A stretch of 64,000 nucleotides of DNA from JAFGIG01 sp964397545. Its GTDB lineage: Bacteria > SDB-A. The notes under the pieces are model-generated. The model was not told where the DNA came from. It did no database searches and worked only from the letters and a program-made list of their open reading frames with translations. A program made the translations under genes and the position numbers. This document shows, one piece after another, positions 39,579-47,724 of this stretch. Position 1 is the first letter of the stretch, and each line of letters starts with the position of its first letter. The stretch lies in contig CAYNIW010000001.1 in NCBI GenBank assembly GCA_964397545.1, forward strand, positions 62,001-126,000, read 5' to 3'.

Positions 39579-41913
39579 CTTTACCCTCTGCCTTGTTCCT
39601 TAAAAAACCTATTGCGTAGGATGAGTCGCCGTCCATGACAACTTCACCTGTAAATCCGGGGGATGTTTTTTCAAGATCTATAAGCCTTATGACATCTTCA
39701 AAAGACTCTTTTTTATCTGCTGGAAGATTTACGTAATCGGACAGGCTGTTTTGAGACAGAGAAAAGAAATTTTGATTAAAGAGAGAGTCTTCATCGTCGG
39801 GATATAGAGGAAGATATCTTATCTGAGACTCTACGAGGTCCTGGAAAAAATGAGTTCCGAAAGACAGCTCGGGAAGATATCCTTTTTTCTTTTTGGCTAT
39901 TTCGACGAGCATTGCCGTGTTGTTGATGTCGCTGTATGTAACTCTAACGCCGAGTTTTATGTCTCCTCTGCTACCCCATCTGCCTGGGCCTGCCAGTATG
40001 AATTTTTTTCTCGGGAGCTCTGAGTTGAGCTGAGAGACTATTTTTCCTACGTTAATAAGATCGTTGAGGTCTTCGAGGGAGTCGTAGGCTAAAGGGTCAA
40101 CATAGACAATGTATCTGATGTCCTTGACGACTGAGTTGGTGACGTATTTTTTTGCCGTAAAGAGTATTTTTTCCGGGGGGATTTCTCTGGGCATGGAGAC
40201 GGAAATTATCTCTTTTGAATGGCTCTGAGGTCTGCATTGGAGAAGATAAAATTTGTCTTCGGCCGCGTCGAAGGCGAACTCAATGTCAACGGGATAGCCC
40301 AAAGCCTTTTTCAGCACATCGAGCATTGTCGTTATGTAATTGATGAATCTGCCTTTTTTGATTAGATTAGAGAAGGTTATTAAGGGGTCTCCCTTGGAAA
40401 GGTCAATGTAACTGCCGACGGATTGGTGAAGCTGACCCTCTGAGTAAAGCGATATGACGTCGGTGAGACCGGGAAGAGAAGAGCCGACTTCCTCTATGAG
40501 TTTTTTGAGGGGAAGAGTTTCGAATTTTTTCGACTCGAGGTTTATGACGTCTATGCATTTTTGGGAATAGTGAAACGACTCTTCCGGTGTCGAATTGACT
40601 TTCAAACCCGGCTGACCTGGACATAAAATCAGCGGGTAGTCGTCTCCCACTCTGTCAACAGCTCTTGTGCCGAGACCGGCGACAAGGCGTATAATGCCGT
40701 CTTCTTTCTTAATCCTCGGCGACCATCTGAATTCGTTGTCTGTGAATGCGACACCTGCGAAAGCCGGAAGGTAATATTTTCCAACTTTTGTTCCGACGAC
40801 CTCCTGTATCATCAGAGCCATTTCTTCGTTGAAATCGAGGAGTCCGTTCTCTCTCCTGTATTCAATGACGTCGGGGCTGAACACGCTCGAATAGACCTCT
40901 TCAACGGCATCTATCAGAGCTTCGAGGCGTTCTTTTTTTGAGCCTTGGTTTGACACGAAAAGGCTCTTGTATTTTCCCGCGAAAGCGGCTTCCGGGCTGT
41001 CTTCGAGAAGGCTTGAAGAGCGGACTATTATAGGTGAATCGCCGAAGTCGTCGAGTGCATTGCTCAGCATTGTTATAAATTCGAGGGGCATTATTGAGTT
41101 TTTGAAAATCTGCTCAATATATGGGTATTCTCTTCGTATCTCTATGGGATCGTGATACTTGACTCTCTGAAATTCTTCAAGGGCATTTGAATGAAGAAAA
41201 TCGAAAATGCCGTCTGAGGTGACAAACCATGTTTTCGGAGTCCGGATTTCTCCGAGAACGGGAAACTCAGCGGATTTTATTTTTAGTATCTGTCTTGCCC
41301 TTATCATTCCGGCGGCTTTCCCGCCCAGCTTTCCGTTGCCTTTGGAAGGCCCTATGGTCTTGTTCATTATTTTGATGAAGTCGTCGATTGTTATGTGGTC
41401 TTTAAGCGTGTTTATGTAGGAAAGGTTGTTGCTCAGGAATCTCCTTATCAGGGCAACACGGATTCCTATCCTGTCCTCTTGGGCCAGGGCATCCTTGAGA
41501 TGCGGCTGGTTTGAAAAAGTGTATAGGGCGTTTTGTATCTCATCGAAGGCGACGTCCCTTTTTTCAGCGGTTTTGAGAAGAAAACTTACGTTTTCGTTTT
41601 TTATCCACAGCCTTATTATTTCTGTTATTTCTTCCTCTCCAAGCTCGCTCTCGGCTATGTTGAACACTTCGCCGATAAGTTTTTCGAGGATCTGAGTGTT
41701 TATCCTCGGATGCGGCTGGTTTTCGTCGAGACTTTCCTCGAAATCGAACATAGTCACGGATTTGTCGATGTTGAATACAATGTCCTCTATTTTGGTAATG
41801 TCTTTTTTGAAAAGATGATTCATCATCCTTCTGCCGAGTCTTTTATAGAGGTTGGGATTAGCCTCTTCGAGGAGGTCTATTATTATTCTCCATTCCGGTT
41901 TTTTAGGGGACAT
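39571..41913 (-). CDS. PEP-synthase-like ATP-grasp protein, paralogue without receiver
   Basis: 780 residues from ATG 41913, with GGAG five bases upstream; a GTG at 41919 would add two residues. It lacks the receiver domains but shares the ATP-grasp core: GKLGGKAAGMIRARQIL near residue 200, SPIIVRSSSLLEDSPEAAFAG, ALMIQEVVGTKVGKYYLP, LVAGLGTRAVDRVGDDYP, and LAGPGRWGSRGDIKLG. It also lacks the swivel domain with its catalytic histidine. The shared C-terminal block with GPGRWG and GTHFFQD is found in both genes and suggests ancient duplication. Both probably work as a pair, since their frames overlap. Confidence 0.82.
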   Translation of the reverse strand: MSPKKPEWRIIIDLLEEANPNLYKRLGRRMMNHLFKKDITKIEDIVFNIDKSVTMFDFEESLDENQPHPRINTQILEKLIGEVFNIAESELGEEEITEIIRLWIKNENVSFLLKTAEKRDVAFDEIQNALYTFSNQPHLKDALAQEDRIGIRVALIRRFLSNNLSYINTLKDHITIDDFIKIMNKTIGPSKGNGKLGGKAAGMIRARQILKIKSAEFPVLGEIRTPKTWFVTSDGIFDFLHSNALEEFQRVKYHDPIEIRREYPYIEQIFKNSIMPLEFITMLSNALDDFGDSPIIVRSSSLLEDSPEAAFAGKYKSLFVSNQGSKKERLEALIDAVEEVYSSVFSPDVIEYRRENGLLDFNEEMALMIQEVVGTKVGKYYLPAFAGVAFTDNEFRWSPRIKKEDGIIRLVAGLGTRAVDRVGDDYPLILCPGQPGLKVNSTPEESFHYSQKCIDVINLESKKFETLPLKKLIEEVGSSLPGLTDVISLYSEGQLHQSVGSYIDLSKGDPLITFSNLIKKGRFINYITTMLDVLKKALGYPVDIEFAFDAAEDKFYLLQCRPQSHSKEIISVSMPREIPPEKILFTAKKYVTNSVVKDIRYIVYVDPLAYDSLEDLNDLINVGKIVSQLNSELPRKKFILAGPGRWGSRGDIKLGVRVTYSDINNTAMLVEIAKKKKGYLPELSFGTHFFQDLVESQIRYLPLYPDDEDSLFNQNFFSLSQNSLSDYVNLPADKKESFEDVIRLIDLEKTSPGFTGEVVMDGDSSYAIGFLRNKAEGKDE

Positions 41914-41933
41914 ATTCACTCCGCTTTAGGAAA

Positions 41934-41955
41934 AGGGGCGGCACAAACCGCCCCT
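41934..41955 (-). terminator. Stem-loop between gdhA and the PEP-synthase-like gene
   Basis: An 8-bp GC-rich stem AGGGGCGG / CCGCCCCT with a 6-nt loop, 14 bp after the gdhA stop. On the minus strand it is followed by only TTTTCC, so termination may be partial. No promoter fits between it and the next ATG 21 bp away, so it may act as an attenuator or mRNA end-protecting structure. Confidence 0.65.
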
Positions 41956-41969
41956 GAAAGAAATTCAGA

Positions 41970-43256
41970 TCAGACCCAGCCTCTTATCCTGCACGATTCG
42001 GCGACCCTCTGAACGGAAATCATATAGGCGGCGTCTCTCATGTATATGTTCTGTTTTTTAGCCAGATCCGCAACCGCCCTGTATGCAGAAGTCATTTTTG
42101 TGTCGAGATTGTGAAGAACCTCTTCCTTTGTCCAGAAATAGTTCATATTGCACTGGACCTGTTCGAAATAACTGCATGTTACTCCGCCCGCGTTGGCGAG
42201 AAAATCGGGAACTATATAGATTCCTTTCTCTTTGAGGTGTTTGTCGGCCTCCGGTGTCGTCGGTCCGTTCGCGCCTTCCGCTATGAGTTTAACCGAAGGT
42301 TTTATCTTAGAGACATTTTCACCTGTGATTTGGTTTTCAAGAGCCGCGGGAACAAGTATTTCAGCCTCCTGCTCGAGCCATGCTTCCCCTGGAAGAACTT
42401 CATATCCGAGAGATTTGGCTTTTTCTTTATTGATGCCTCCGAACCTGTCGGTTATCTCGAGCAGTTCGTCAATATCGAAACCTTCAGTTTTTCTGAATGA
42501 GTATGAGGTCTGGTCTTCCTGGTCCCAGCAAGAGACGCACACTGGAGTCCCCCCGTATTCGACGAAAAGCCTTATCGCGTATTGACTGACGTTCCCGAAT
42601 CCCTGAAAAGACGCTCTCGACTTTTTGACATCGAGACCAATGTCCTTGAGCGCTTCTCTGACTGTGTATATTACGCCGTATCCCGTAGCTTCGGTCCTGC
42701 CGAGAGAACCGCCCACGCCGACCGGTTTTCCTGTTATCATGCCCGGATATTTGCCTTGATGTATCTTTTCGTATTCGTCGAGCATCCAGATCATGTGCTG
42801 ACCGGATGTCATTACGTCCGGAGCAGGCACGTCCTGAAAAGGACCTATGTCGTATGATATCTGCCTGATCCATCCTCTGCATATTCCTTCCTGTTCTCTT
42901 TCAGAAAGATGATGAGGGTCGCAAATTACTCCGCCCTTGCCGCCTCCGAGAGGTATATCGACTACGGAGCACTTCCACGTCATCCACATTGCCAAAGCTC
43001 TCACCGTGTCGAGAGTTTCCAAGGGGTGAAAACGAATTCCGCCTTTACAGGGACCCCTCGAATCGTTGTGCTGGACCCTGAATCCTCTGAAGACTTTCAC
43101 AGAGCCGTCGTCCATCCGGACCGGAATGCTGAAGGAATACTCTCTCAGAGGAGTGCGAAGTAAATCTCTTGTAGCCTGGTCGAGGCCTAACTTGTCGGCA
43201 GTATTGTCGAATTGCTGCTGGGCCATTTTGTAAGCATTGAAAGACTTCTCAGACAC
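41970..43256 (-). CDS. gdhA: Glutamate dehydrogenase
   Basis: 428 residues of the Glu/Leu/Phe/Val dehydrogenase family, converting glutamate and 2-oxoglutarate. The signature VDIPLGGGKGGVICDP carries the catalytic Lys region, with RGPCKGGIRFHP near residue 70 and GRTEATGYGV opening the NAD(P) domain. The coenzyme motif is SFQGFGNVSQYA. EGANGPTTPEAD and NAGGVTCSYFEQVQ follow. The start is GTG 43256, five bases after AGGAGG; a GTG at 43262 lies inside that site. The length fits hexameric clostridial or archaeal-type enzymes. Coenzyme choice cannot be fixed. Confidence 0.95.
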   Translation of the reverse strand: MSEKSFNAYKMAQQQFDNTADKLGLDQATRDLLRTPLREYSFSIPVRMDDGSVKVFRGFRVQHNDSRGPCKGGIRFHPLETLDTVRALAMWMTWKCSVVDIPLGGGKGGVICDPHHLSEREQEGICRGWIRQISYDIGPFQDVPAPDVMTSGQHMIWMLDEYEKIHQGKYPGMITGKPVGVGGSLGRTEATGYGVIYTVREALKDIGLDVKKSRASFQGFGNVSQYAIRLFVEYGGTPVCVSCWDQEDQTSYSFRKTEGFDIDELLEITDRFGGINKEKAKSLGYEVLPGEAWLEQEAEILVPAALENQITGENVSKIKPSVKLIAEGANGPTTPEADKHLKEKGIYIVPDFLANAGGVTCSYFEQVQCNMNYFWTKEEVLHNLDTKMTSAYRAVADLAKKQNIYMRDAAYMISVQRVAESCRIRGWV

Positions 43257-43302
43257 AGACACCTCCTATGAATAAATTAATAAAAAATATTACAGATAGG
43301 TT

Positions 43303-43331
43303 ATTTTAATGTATTTTATGTTATAAGTTAA
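43303..43331 (-). promoter_or_regulatory. Promoter of gdhA
   Basis: On the minus strand TTAACT (43331-43326) and TAAAAT (43308-43303) are 17 bp apart. The expected start near 43296 leaves a 40-nt leader with a strong ribosome binding site. Confidence 0.45.
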
Positions 43332-43349
43332 CCACAATAGAAAAAACCC

Positions 43350-43378
43350 TTGCGCAGAACCGAATCAAAAAATATCAT
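43350..43378 (+). promoter_or_regulatory. Promoter of the GNAT-HAD pair
   Basis: TTGCGC (43350-43355) and TATCAT (43373-43378) are exactly 17 bp apart. The start near 43385 puts AGGAGG (43386-43391) at the very 5' end of the mRNA, ten bases before the ATG. Confidence 0.5.
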
Positions 43379-43401
43379 TTTTATCAGGAGGCTTTATTAG
43401 T

Positions 43402-43830
43402 ATGAAAATAAGGAAATACAGAAAAAGCGATTATGAAGGACTGATACTTCTCTGGGAAAAAAGCGGACTTCCGTTTAAAACAAGGGGAAGAGACGCCAAA
43501 GAAGAGACTTTCAGACAGTCCAAATTCGACAACACGCGCTATCTCGTCGCGGAATCAGAAGGAAAGATTATGGGAAGCGTCTTTGCGACTCACGACGGGA
43601 GAAAAGGATGGATAAACAGACTCGCCGTGGACCCTCTTTTTCAGGGGAAAGGAATAGCTGGCGTCCTTGTCGAAGAAGCGGAGCGTTGGTTTTACGAGCT
43701 GGGGATAAAAGTTTACGCGTGCCTGATAGACGAGGAAAACGAAAGGTCTAAGAAAGTTTTTGAAAAAAAGGGATACTCTCTCAAAGACCACATAAAATAT
43801 TTTGTCAAAAAACCTTTGGGCGATGTCTGA
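43402..43830 (+). CDS. GNAT-family N-acetyltransferase
   Basis: 142 residues covering one GNAT fold. The acetyl-CoA binding motif reads LAVDPLFQGKGIAGVLVEEAERWF, the usual V-x-P-x-x-[RQ]-G-x-G-[IV]. IMGSVFATHDG forms the preceding strands, and ENERSKKVFEKKGYS is the motif B end. The acceptor is unknown; the length and GYS-type end resemble RimI-like or small-molecule acetyltransferases. An AGGAGG site precedes ATG 43402. The stop overlaps the HAD gene by eight bases. Confidence 0.9.
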   Translation: MKIRKYRKSDYEGLILLWEKSGLPFKTRGRDAKEETFRQSKFDNTRYLVAESEGKIMGSVFATHDGRKGWINRLAVDPLFQGKGIAGVLVEEAERWFYELGIKVYACLIDEENERSKKVFEKKGYSLKDHIKYFVKKPLGDV

Positions 43831-44467
43831 TATATCCTCAAACAAGCTGGTCGTCTTCGATATGGACGGGACTCTTTACAGGTCTGAAACATCTTTCCTG
43901 CCGGCGGTAAAATCCCTGCTCAAGGAAAACGGACTAAATGTTCCCGCAGACGAGTTTTTATTTCGCTTCATAGGCGAACCCGACAGTGTTTTTGTCCAGT
44001 GGCTAAAAGAGTTAAAAGCGGAAAAGCCCGCCCATATTCTATACAGAGAATTTCAAAGAGCCGAACTCTGCGCTGTTGAGAGGGATGGACAACTGTATGA
44101 AGGAGTGGTATTTCTTCTCGGCTGGCTCAAAGAAAAAGGTTTTAGACTCGCCGTTTGTTCAAACGCCACTGAAATATACTTAAATACAGTGCTGAAAAAG
44201 TTCAATCTCTTCACTATGTTTTCATTTCTGAGAGTTCCCAAAGGTTCGGAAAGCAAAACTCTGATGCTGAGCGAGATAAAAAGCAAATTCAATCCTGGAA
44301 TAGGATTCATGGTAGGGGACAGGTCGCACGACATGAAGGCGGCAATTGAGAATTGTTTCGTCTTCATCGGGGCGCTCTACGGGTTCGGGAGAAAAGAAAT
44401 AGAAGACACAGATTATTGCGTCGAGAAACCCGCGCAGATAAAGGCTCTAATTGAAGATTTAGCTTAA
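43823..44467 (+). CDS. HAD-superfamily phosphatase (Gph/PpaX-like)
   Basis: 214 residues from ATG 43823; a TTG at 43802 would add seven. HAD motif I is VVFDMDGTLYRSE, motif II is AVCSNATEI, motif III is the conserved Lys in RVPKGSESK, and motif IV is MVGDRSHDMKAA. The helical cap between motifs I and II (residues about 20-85) is type C1, as in phosphoglycolate phosphatase and pyrophosphatase PpaX. The substrate is unknown. The ATG overlaps the GNAT stop. The 3' end overlaps the convergent nucleotidyltransferase gene by nine bases. Confidence 0.88.
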   Translation: MSDISSNKLVVFDMDGTLYRSETSFLPAVKSLLKENGLNVPADEFLFRFIGEPDSVFVQWLKELKAEKPAHILYREFQRAELCAVERDGQLYEGVVFLLGWLKEKGFRLAVCSNATEIYLNTVLKKFNLFTMFSFLRVPKGSESKTLMLSEIKSKFNPGIGFMVGDRSHDMKAAIENCFVFIGALYGFGRKEIEDTDYCVEKPAQIKALIEDLA

Positions 44468-45163
44468 GCGGCCGAAATCTGATTTTTGGAGCAGGGTGAG
44501 GGATTGTGTTTTACCGGCGTCGAACCAGAATTTTCCTCTGTCTTCAAGAAATCCGATTTTACCTAAAAACTGAGAAGAGAGATAAAAATCAATTATTGAA
44601 AACGCTTCTTCGGGCGCCATAACATCAAATATAGCTGAACTTGCGCAGTGAATTCCCGAAAAAGCGAATTCAGTCAAAAAGTTTGTGGTTTTTACTTCTT
44701 CTCCTGTTTTCCTGCCCTGTAAAAAGCCGTTTTTTCCGAATAAAAGCTGTCTTGAGGAACTTCTCTTCTTGACGGAAAGAGTCGCGGTGTTGCCGGATTT
44801 TTTGTGATAATCATAGAGACATTTGATGTCTGTGTCCGATATAACGTCCACGTTGTGGATGAGAAAGCTGTCGCCGTCTTTTAAAAAATCTTTAGCCCAG
44901 AAAATCCCTCCGCCGGTTCCGAGAGGACGGCGGGTTTCCCGGGAGATGAAGATTTCAGCGCCGAAAGAGTTTTTGGACCGGATAAATGCTTCTATTTCGT
45001 CAGCGAAGTGGTGGACGTTGACTGCAATTTGGTCGAAACCAGAGGAAACGAGCTTTCGAGCGACAATTTCAATGAGTGGGGTTTCTCGGATTTTTATGAG
45101 CGCTTTCGGAGTTTTTAAGGTCAGCGGCTTGAGTCTTTCACCCAGACCCGCCGCCAGTATCAT
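44459..45163 (-). CDS. Sugar-1-phosphate nucleotidyltransferase (MurU-like)
   Basis: 234 residues from ATG 45163. A TTG at 45172 is possible; the longer frame upstream lies inside the neighbouring gene and is not coding. The NTP-transferase start MILAAGLGERLKPLTLKTPKAL is canonical, with GTGGGIFWA binding nucleotide and HNVDVISD holding the metal Asp. Its size fits the short MurU/HddC/mannose-1-P guanylyltransferase group. Its upstream partner is an APH-type kinase, and in Pseudomonas the kinase AmgK and MurU recycle MurNAc, so a MurNAc-1-P uridylyltransferase role is plausible but not shown. Another hexose substrate is possible. Confidence 0.78.
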   Translation of the reverse strand: MILAAGLGERLKPLTLKTPKALIKIRETPLIEIVARKLVSSGFDQIAVNVHHFADEIEAFIRSKNSFGAEIFISRETRRPLGTGGGIFWAKDFLKDGDSFLIHNVDVISDTDIKCLYDYHKKSGNTATLSVKKRSSSRQLLFGKNGFLQGRKTGEEVKTTNFLTEFAFSGIHCASSAIFDVMAPEEAFSIIDFYLSSQFLGKIGFLEDRGKFWFDAGKTQSLTLLQKSDFGRLS

Positions 45164-45176
45164 CGCTTTCAATTCA

Positions 45177-46592
45177 CTACGCTTCTTCAGAGTGAAAGAT
45201 GAGAACTTTAAGCTCTTTATTTTCCGACAATGATTCTTTGATCTTTTCGGCACAGAAGACAGACCTGTGTCTTCCTCCTGTGCACCCGAAAAAAACGTCG
45301 AGGTGTTCAAAACCTCTTTCGAGATAGTTATCGACAGCAGAGAGAATTATTTCGCGGACATTTCGGATGAAAAGATCGAATCGCGGGTCATTTTGTATGA
45401 AGGAAGCTATAAGGTGATTTTTCCCGGATAAATGCGCCAAAGACGGAATTCTGCCCGGGTTTGAAAGATGCCGGCAGTCAAAGACGAAACCGCCCCCGTG
45501 GACGCTCAAGTCTCTGGGGATGCCTTTTCTGTATGAAAAACTTTTTATCCTGACCGTAAGAGCTCCCTGAACGGTGGAAGGGGTAAGGGAAAAGACAGCT
45601 TCATGGGATTTTTTGAGAGCTTCCGAAATGTGCGGAAATGACTTTTTGTCCAGCTCAGCAATTATTCCGAGAGCGTTTTCTATTGCCTGCAAAACGCAGT
45701 GTTTGAAATTTGTTTTTTGTTCGTGAAAGCCCCTGAGTCCGTATGCTCCGAGGTTCTGAAGGAGCCTTAAAAGGGCGCAAACAAGAAATCCTTCTCTGAA
45801 AAAAAAAGTTTCGCCGATAAGTTCCGGACCCGCGATTTTAACGTAAAAATCTGTCAGTTTTTCTCTCTCCTCTTCGAGGAGCCCGGCTCTCGTCTGGTGA
45901 ATAAGGGAAGCGGCGTCGTATTGAAGAGGGCCTTTTCTGCCTCCTGCGTAGTCTATTACCAACAATTCGCCGTTTTTTAAGTAAAGGTTCCTCGATTGGA
46001 AATCTCTGTGGACGAAAAAATTTTGCGGAATTCTCATAAAATGAGAACTGAGCCGAGTGAAGTCTTTGTCAAGAGATCTTTCATCGAAAGATACGTTAAA
46101 CAATTTGAGGAAACAGTATTTGAAATAATTCAGATCCCATGAGACGGATTTTCGGCTAAATCTTCTGACGGGCATGCACTTCGAATAGTCTATTCTCTTG
46201 GCGACTTCGGTCTGCATAAGAAGGAGAAATTCGAGCGCTTTGGTGAAAAGCGACATAATAACGTCTCTTTCACCGGTCTGGGAAAGAGAGGTCGTTTTTT
46301 TATAGAGAGATTCTTCTCCTGCGTCTTCACAGAGTAAAATATTCTTTTCAGTATCAGAAAAATATATTTTCGGAACCCTGACACCGGATTTTTCGAGTAT
46401 AAAGGTGATGTATGAAAAAACCTCAGCTTCCTTTTTCGATGAAAACAAAATGGCGGCGGCCGCATGGTTATTTGATTTCAGTTTTACGACGGTCTTTGTG
46501 CCGTCGGTCGATTGGACTGCGGAATACTCAGCAGATTCGGCGCCGAAAAAACGCTTGAACAAAGAAACTGCCGAAAGGGTCCTTTGAGTCAA
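45177..46592 (-). CDS. Fusion of APH-type kinase with RapZ C-terminal domain
   Basis: 471 residues. Residues 1-340 form an aminoglycoside-phosphotransferase-like kinase: nucleotide Lys region TVVKLKSNN, LLCEDAGEES, catalytic HRDFQSRN (His195-Asn202) and metal IDYAGG (Asp214). Residues about 345-455 match the RapZ C-terminal domain: VRIKSFSYRKGIPRD, FVFDCRHLSNPGR, and the hallmark GCTGGRHRS (436-444). The normal RapZ N-terminal P-loop kinase domain is replaced by the APH domain. In E. coli the RapZ C-domain senses GlcN6P and controls glmS RNA decay. It lies 14 bp upstream of the MurU-like gene, suggesting a kinase-nucleotidyltransferase pair with amino-sugar sensing. Substrate unproven. Confidence 0.82.
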   Translation of the reverse strand: MTQRTLSAVSLFKRFFGAESAEYSAVQSTDGTKTVVKLKSNNHAAAAILFSSKKEAEVFSYITFILEKSGVRVPKIYFSDTEKNILLCEDAGEESLYKKTTSLSQTGERDVIMSLFTKALEFLLLMQTEVAKRIDYSKCMPVRRFSRKSVSWDLNYFKYCFLKLFNVSFDERSLDKDFTRLSSHFMRIPQNFFVHRDFQSRNLYLKNGELLVIDYAGGRKGPLQYDAASLIHQTRAGLLEEEREKLTDFYVKIAGPELIGETFFFREGFLVCALLRLLQNLGAYGLRGFHEQKTNFKHCVLQAIENALGIIAELDKKSFPHISEALKKSHEAVFSLTPSTVQGALTVRIKSFSYRKGIPRDLSVHGGGFVFDCRHLSNPGRIPSLAHLSGKNHLIASFIQNDPRFDLFIRNVREIILSAVDNYLERGFEHLDVFFGCTGGRHRSVFCAEKIKESLSENKELKVLIFHSEEA

Positions 46593-46596
46593 GTTT

Positions 46597-47724
46597 TTAA
46601 GCTCTTTTTATTATGTTAATCAGAACGCCTTTTTTTCTGAGATAGTCCATGACAAAAGAGAAATTATTTTCTTCCCTGCCGATTTCTTCGGGAGGGAGAA
46701 TGCCTTTCCGGCTGATTTTACCCTCGAGAACAAGCCTGCTGACCGCGCAACAGGTATAGCCTGTCGTTCTCGCCATGGAGAGGACTTTCTCTTTTTCGTC
46801 GTAGTAGTCGGTCAAGGTGTATTCCATGAGTTCTTTGCCGTTTTCTGAATCTGATTCAATAAAGATTTTCATGCAAGTGACGTCCCTGTCCTTGTCGTTG
46901 ATTTTCCATTTTTCAGAAAGAAGTTTGTCGCTTAAATTGCAAGGTTTTATCTCGGCGCCTTCAACTTCGACGGGAATTTCAGAAAAGAAACCGGAGTCTT
47001 TTAAGACTTTAAGATATTCATAGGTTTTGGGGTAACGCAGGGTTTTTTCCGACATGAAAGGAATGTCCGCGGTTTTTACAAGAGTTCTCAGTCCGTCCGT
47101 GTTAAATGCAGTCAGAGTGCCTATGCCTTCAAAATCGATATTCTCCGGTTCTGAAAGAGCCTCTTCAAAGACGACATCTCCGTTTTTGACTAATCTCGCT
47201 TCCCTGACGTATTCCGCGATAACATCAGAGGGTGAAAACACCGACTTGTATTCAAACGGGGCGAATCTTGCCCTCACAAGACCTCCGACAAGACACTTGT
47301 AGGAAGAGATTTTGCCTTTTTGCAGGTGAAATCCGAGAATGATGTTGCATAGTCCGGGTGCCACTCCGCAGTCAACTATAGCCGTGACTTTTTTTTGTTT
47401 TGCTTTTTCTTCGAGAGAGAAAGGATCTTCGGCGAAGAAAGATATATCGACGGCATCAGTTCCGGTTTCGATGACTTTCTCGAGAGTTTTGTAGCCCATA
47501 AATCCCGGAAGGGCTATCACTGCGAGGTCCGCTCCCGAAATCGCTTTTTCAAACTGACGGGGATCGGAAAGATCGCTTTCAAGAGCTATCACGCCTGACG
47601 CGGATATGAGTTTATTAAGCCTTGCGATGTTTTTATCCGCGCAGGAGACTTCATAATCTCTGCTGAGGTCAGACGCTATAAGACTGCCGACTATACCTGA
47701 ACCAAGAACTGTTATCCTTTTCAT
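46597..47724 (-). CDS. Saccharopine dehydrogenase-like protein
   Basis: 375 residues. The N-terminal Rossmann domain starts ITVLGSGIVGSLIASDLS, with ALESDLSDPRQFEKAISGADLAV after it. VAPGLCNIILGFH near residue 125 and the C-terminal MARTTGYTCCAVSRLVLEGK match the LYS9-type family, which includes lysine-pathway saccharopine reductases and bacterial homologues in polyamine synthesis (carboxynorspermidine dehydrogenase). The product here is unassigned. The ATG overlaps the stop of the dipeptidase gene by one base. Confidence 0.83.
   Translation of the reverse strand: MKRITVLGSGIVGSLIASDLSRDYEVSCADKNIARLNKLISASGVIALESDLSDPRQFEKAISGADLAVIALPGFMGYKTLEKVIETGTDAVDISFFAEDPFSLEEKAKQKKVTAIVDCGVAPGLCNIILGFHLQKGKISSYKCLVGGLVRARFAPFEYKSVFSPSDVIAEYVREARLVKNGDVVFEEALSEPENIDFEGIGTLTAFNTDGLRTLVKTADIPFMSEKTLRYPKTYEYLKVLKDSGFFSEIPVEVEGAEIKPCNLSDKLLSEKWKINDKDRDVTCMKIFIESDSENGKELMEYTLTDYYDEKEKVLSMARTTGYTCCAVSRLVLEGKISRKGILPPEEIGREENNFSFVMDYLRKKGVLINIIKRA

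Noticed and set aside
36618..41913. Annotation of both proteins as full phosphoenolpyruvate synthases
   Set aside because: The swivel domain with its catalytic histidine and the PEP-binding barrel were not found, so only the ATP-grasp part is supported.
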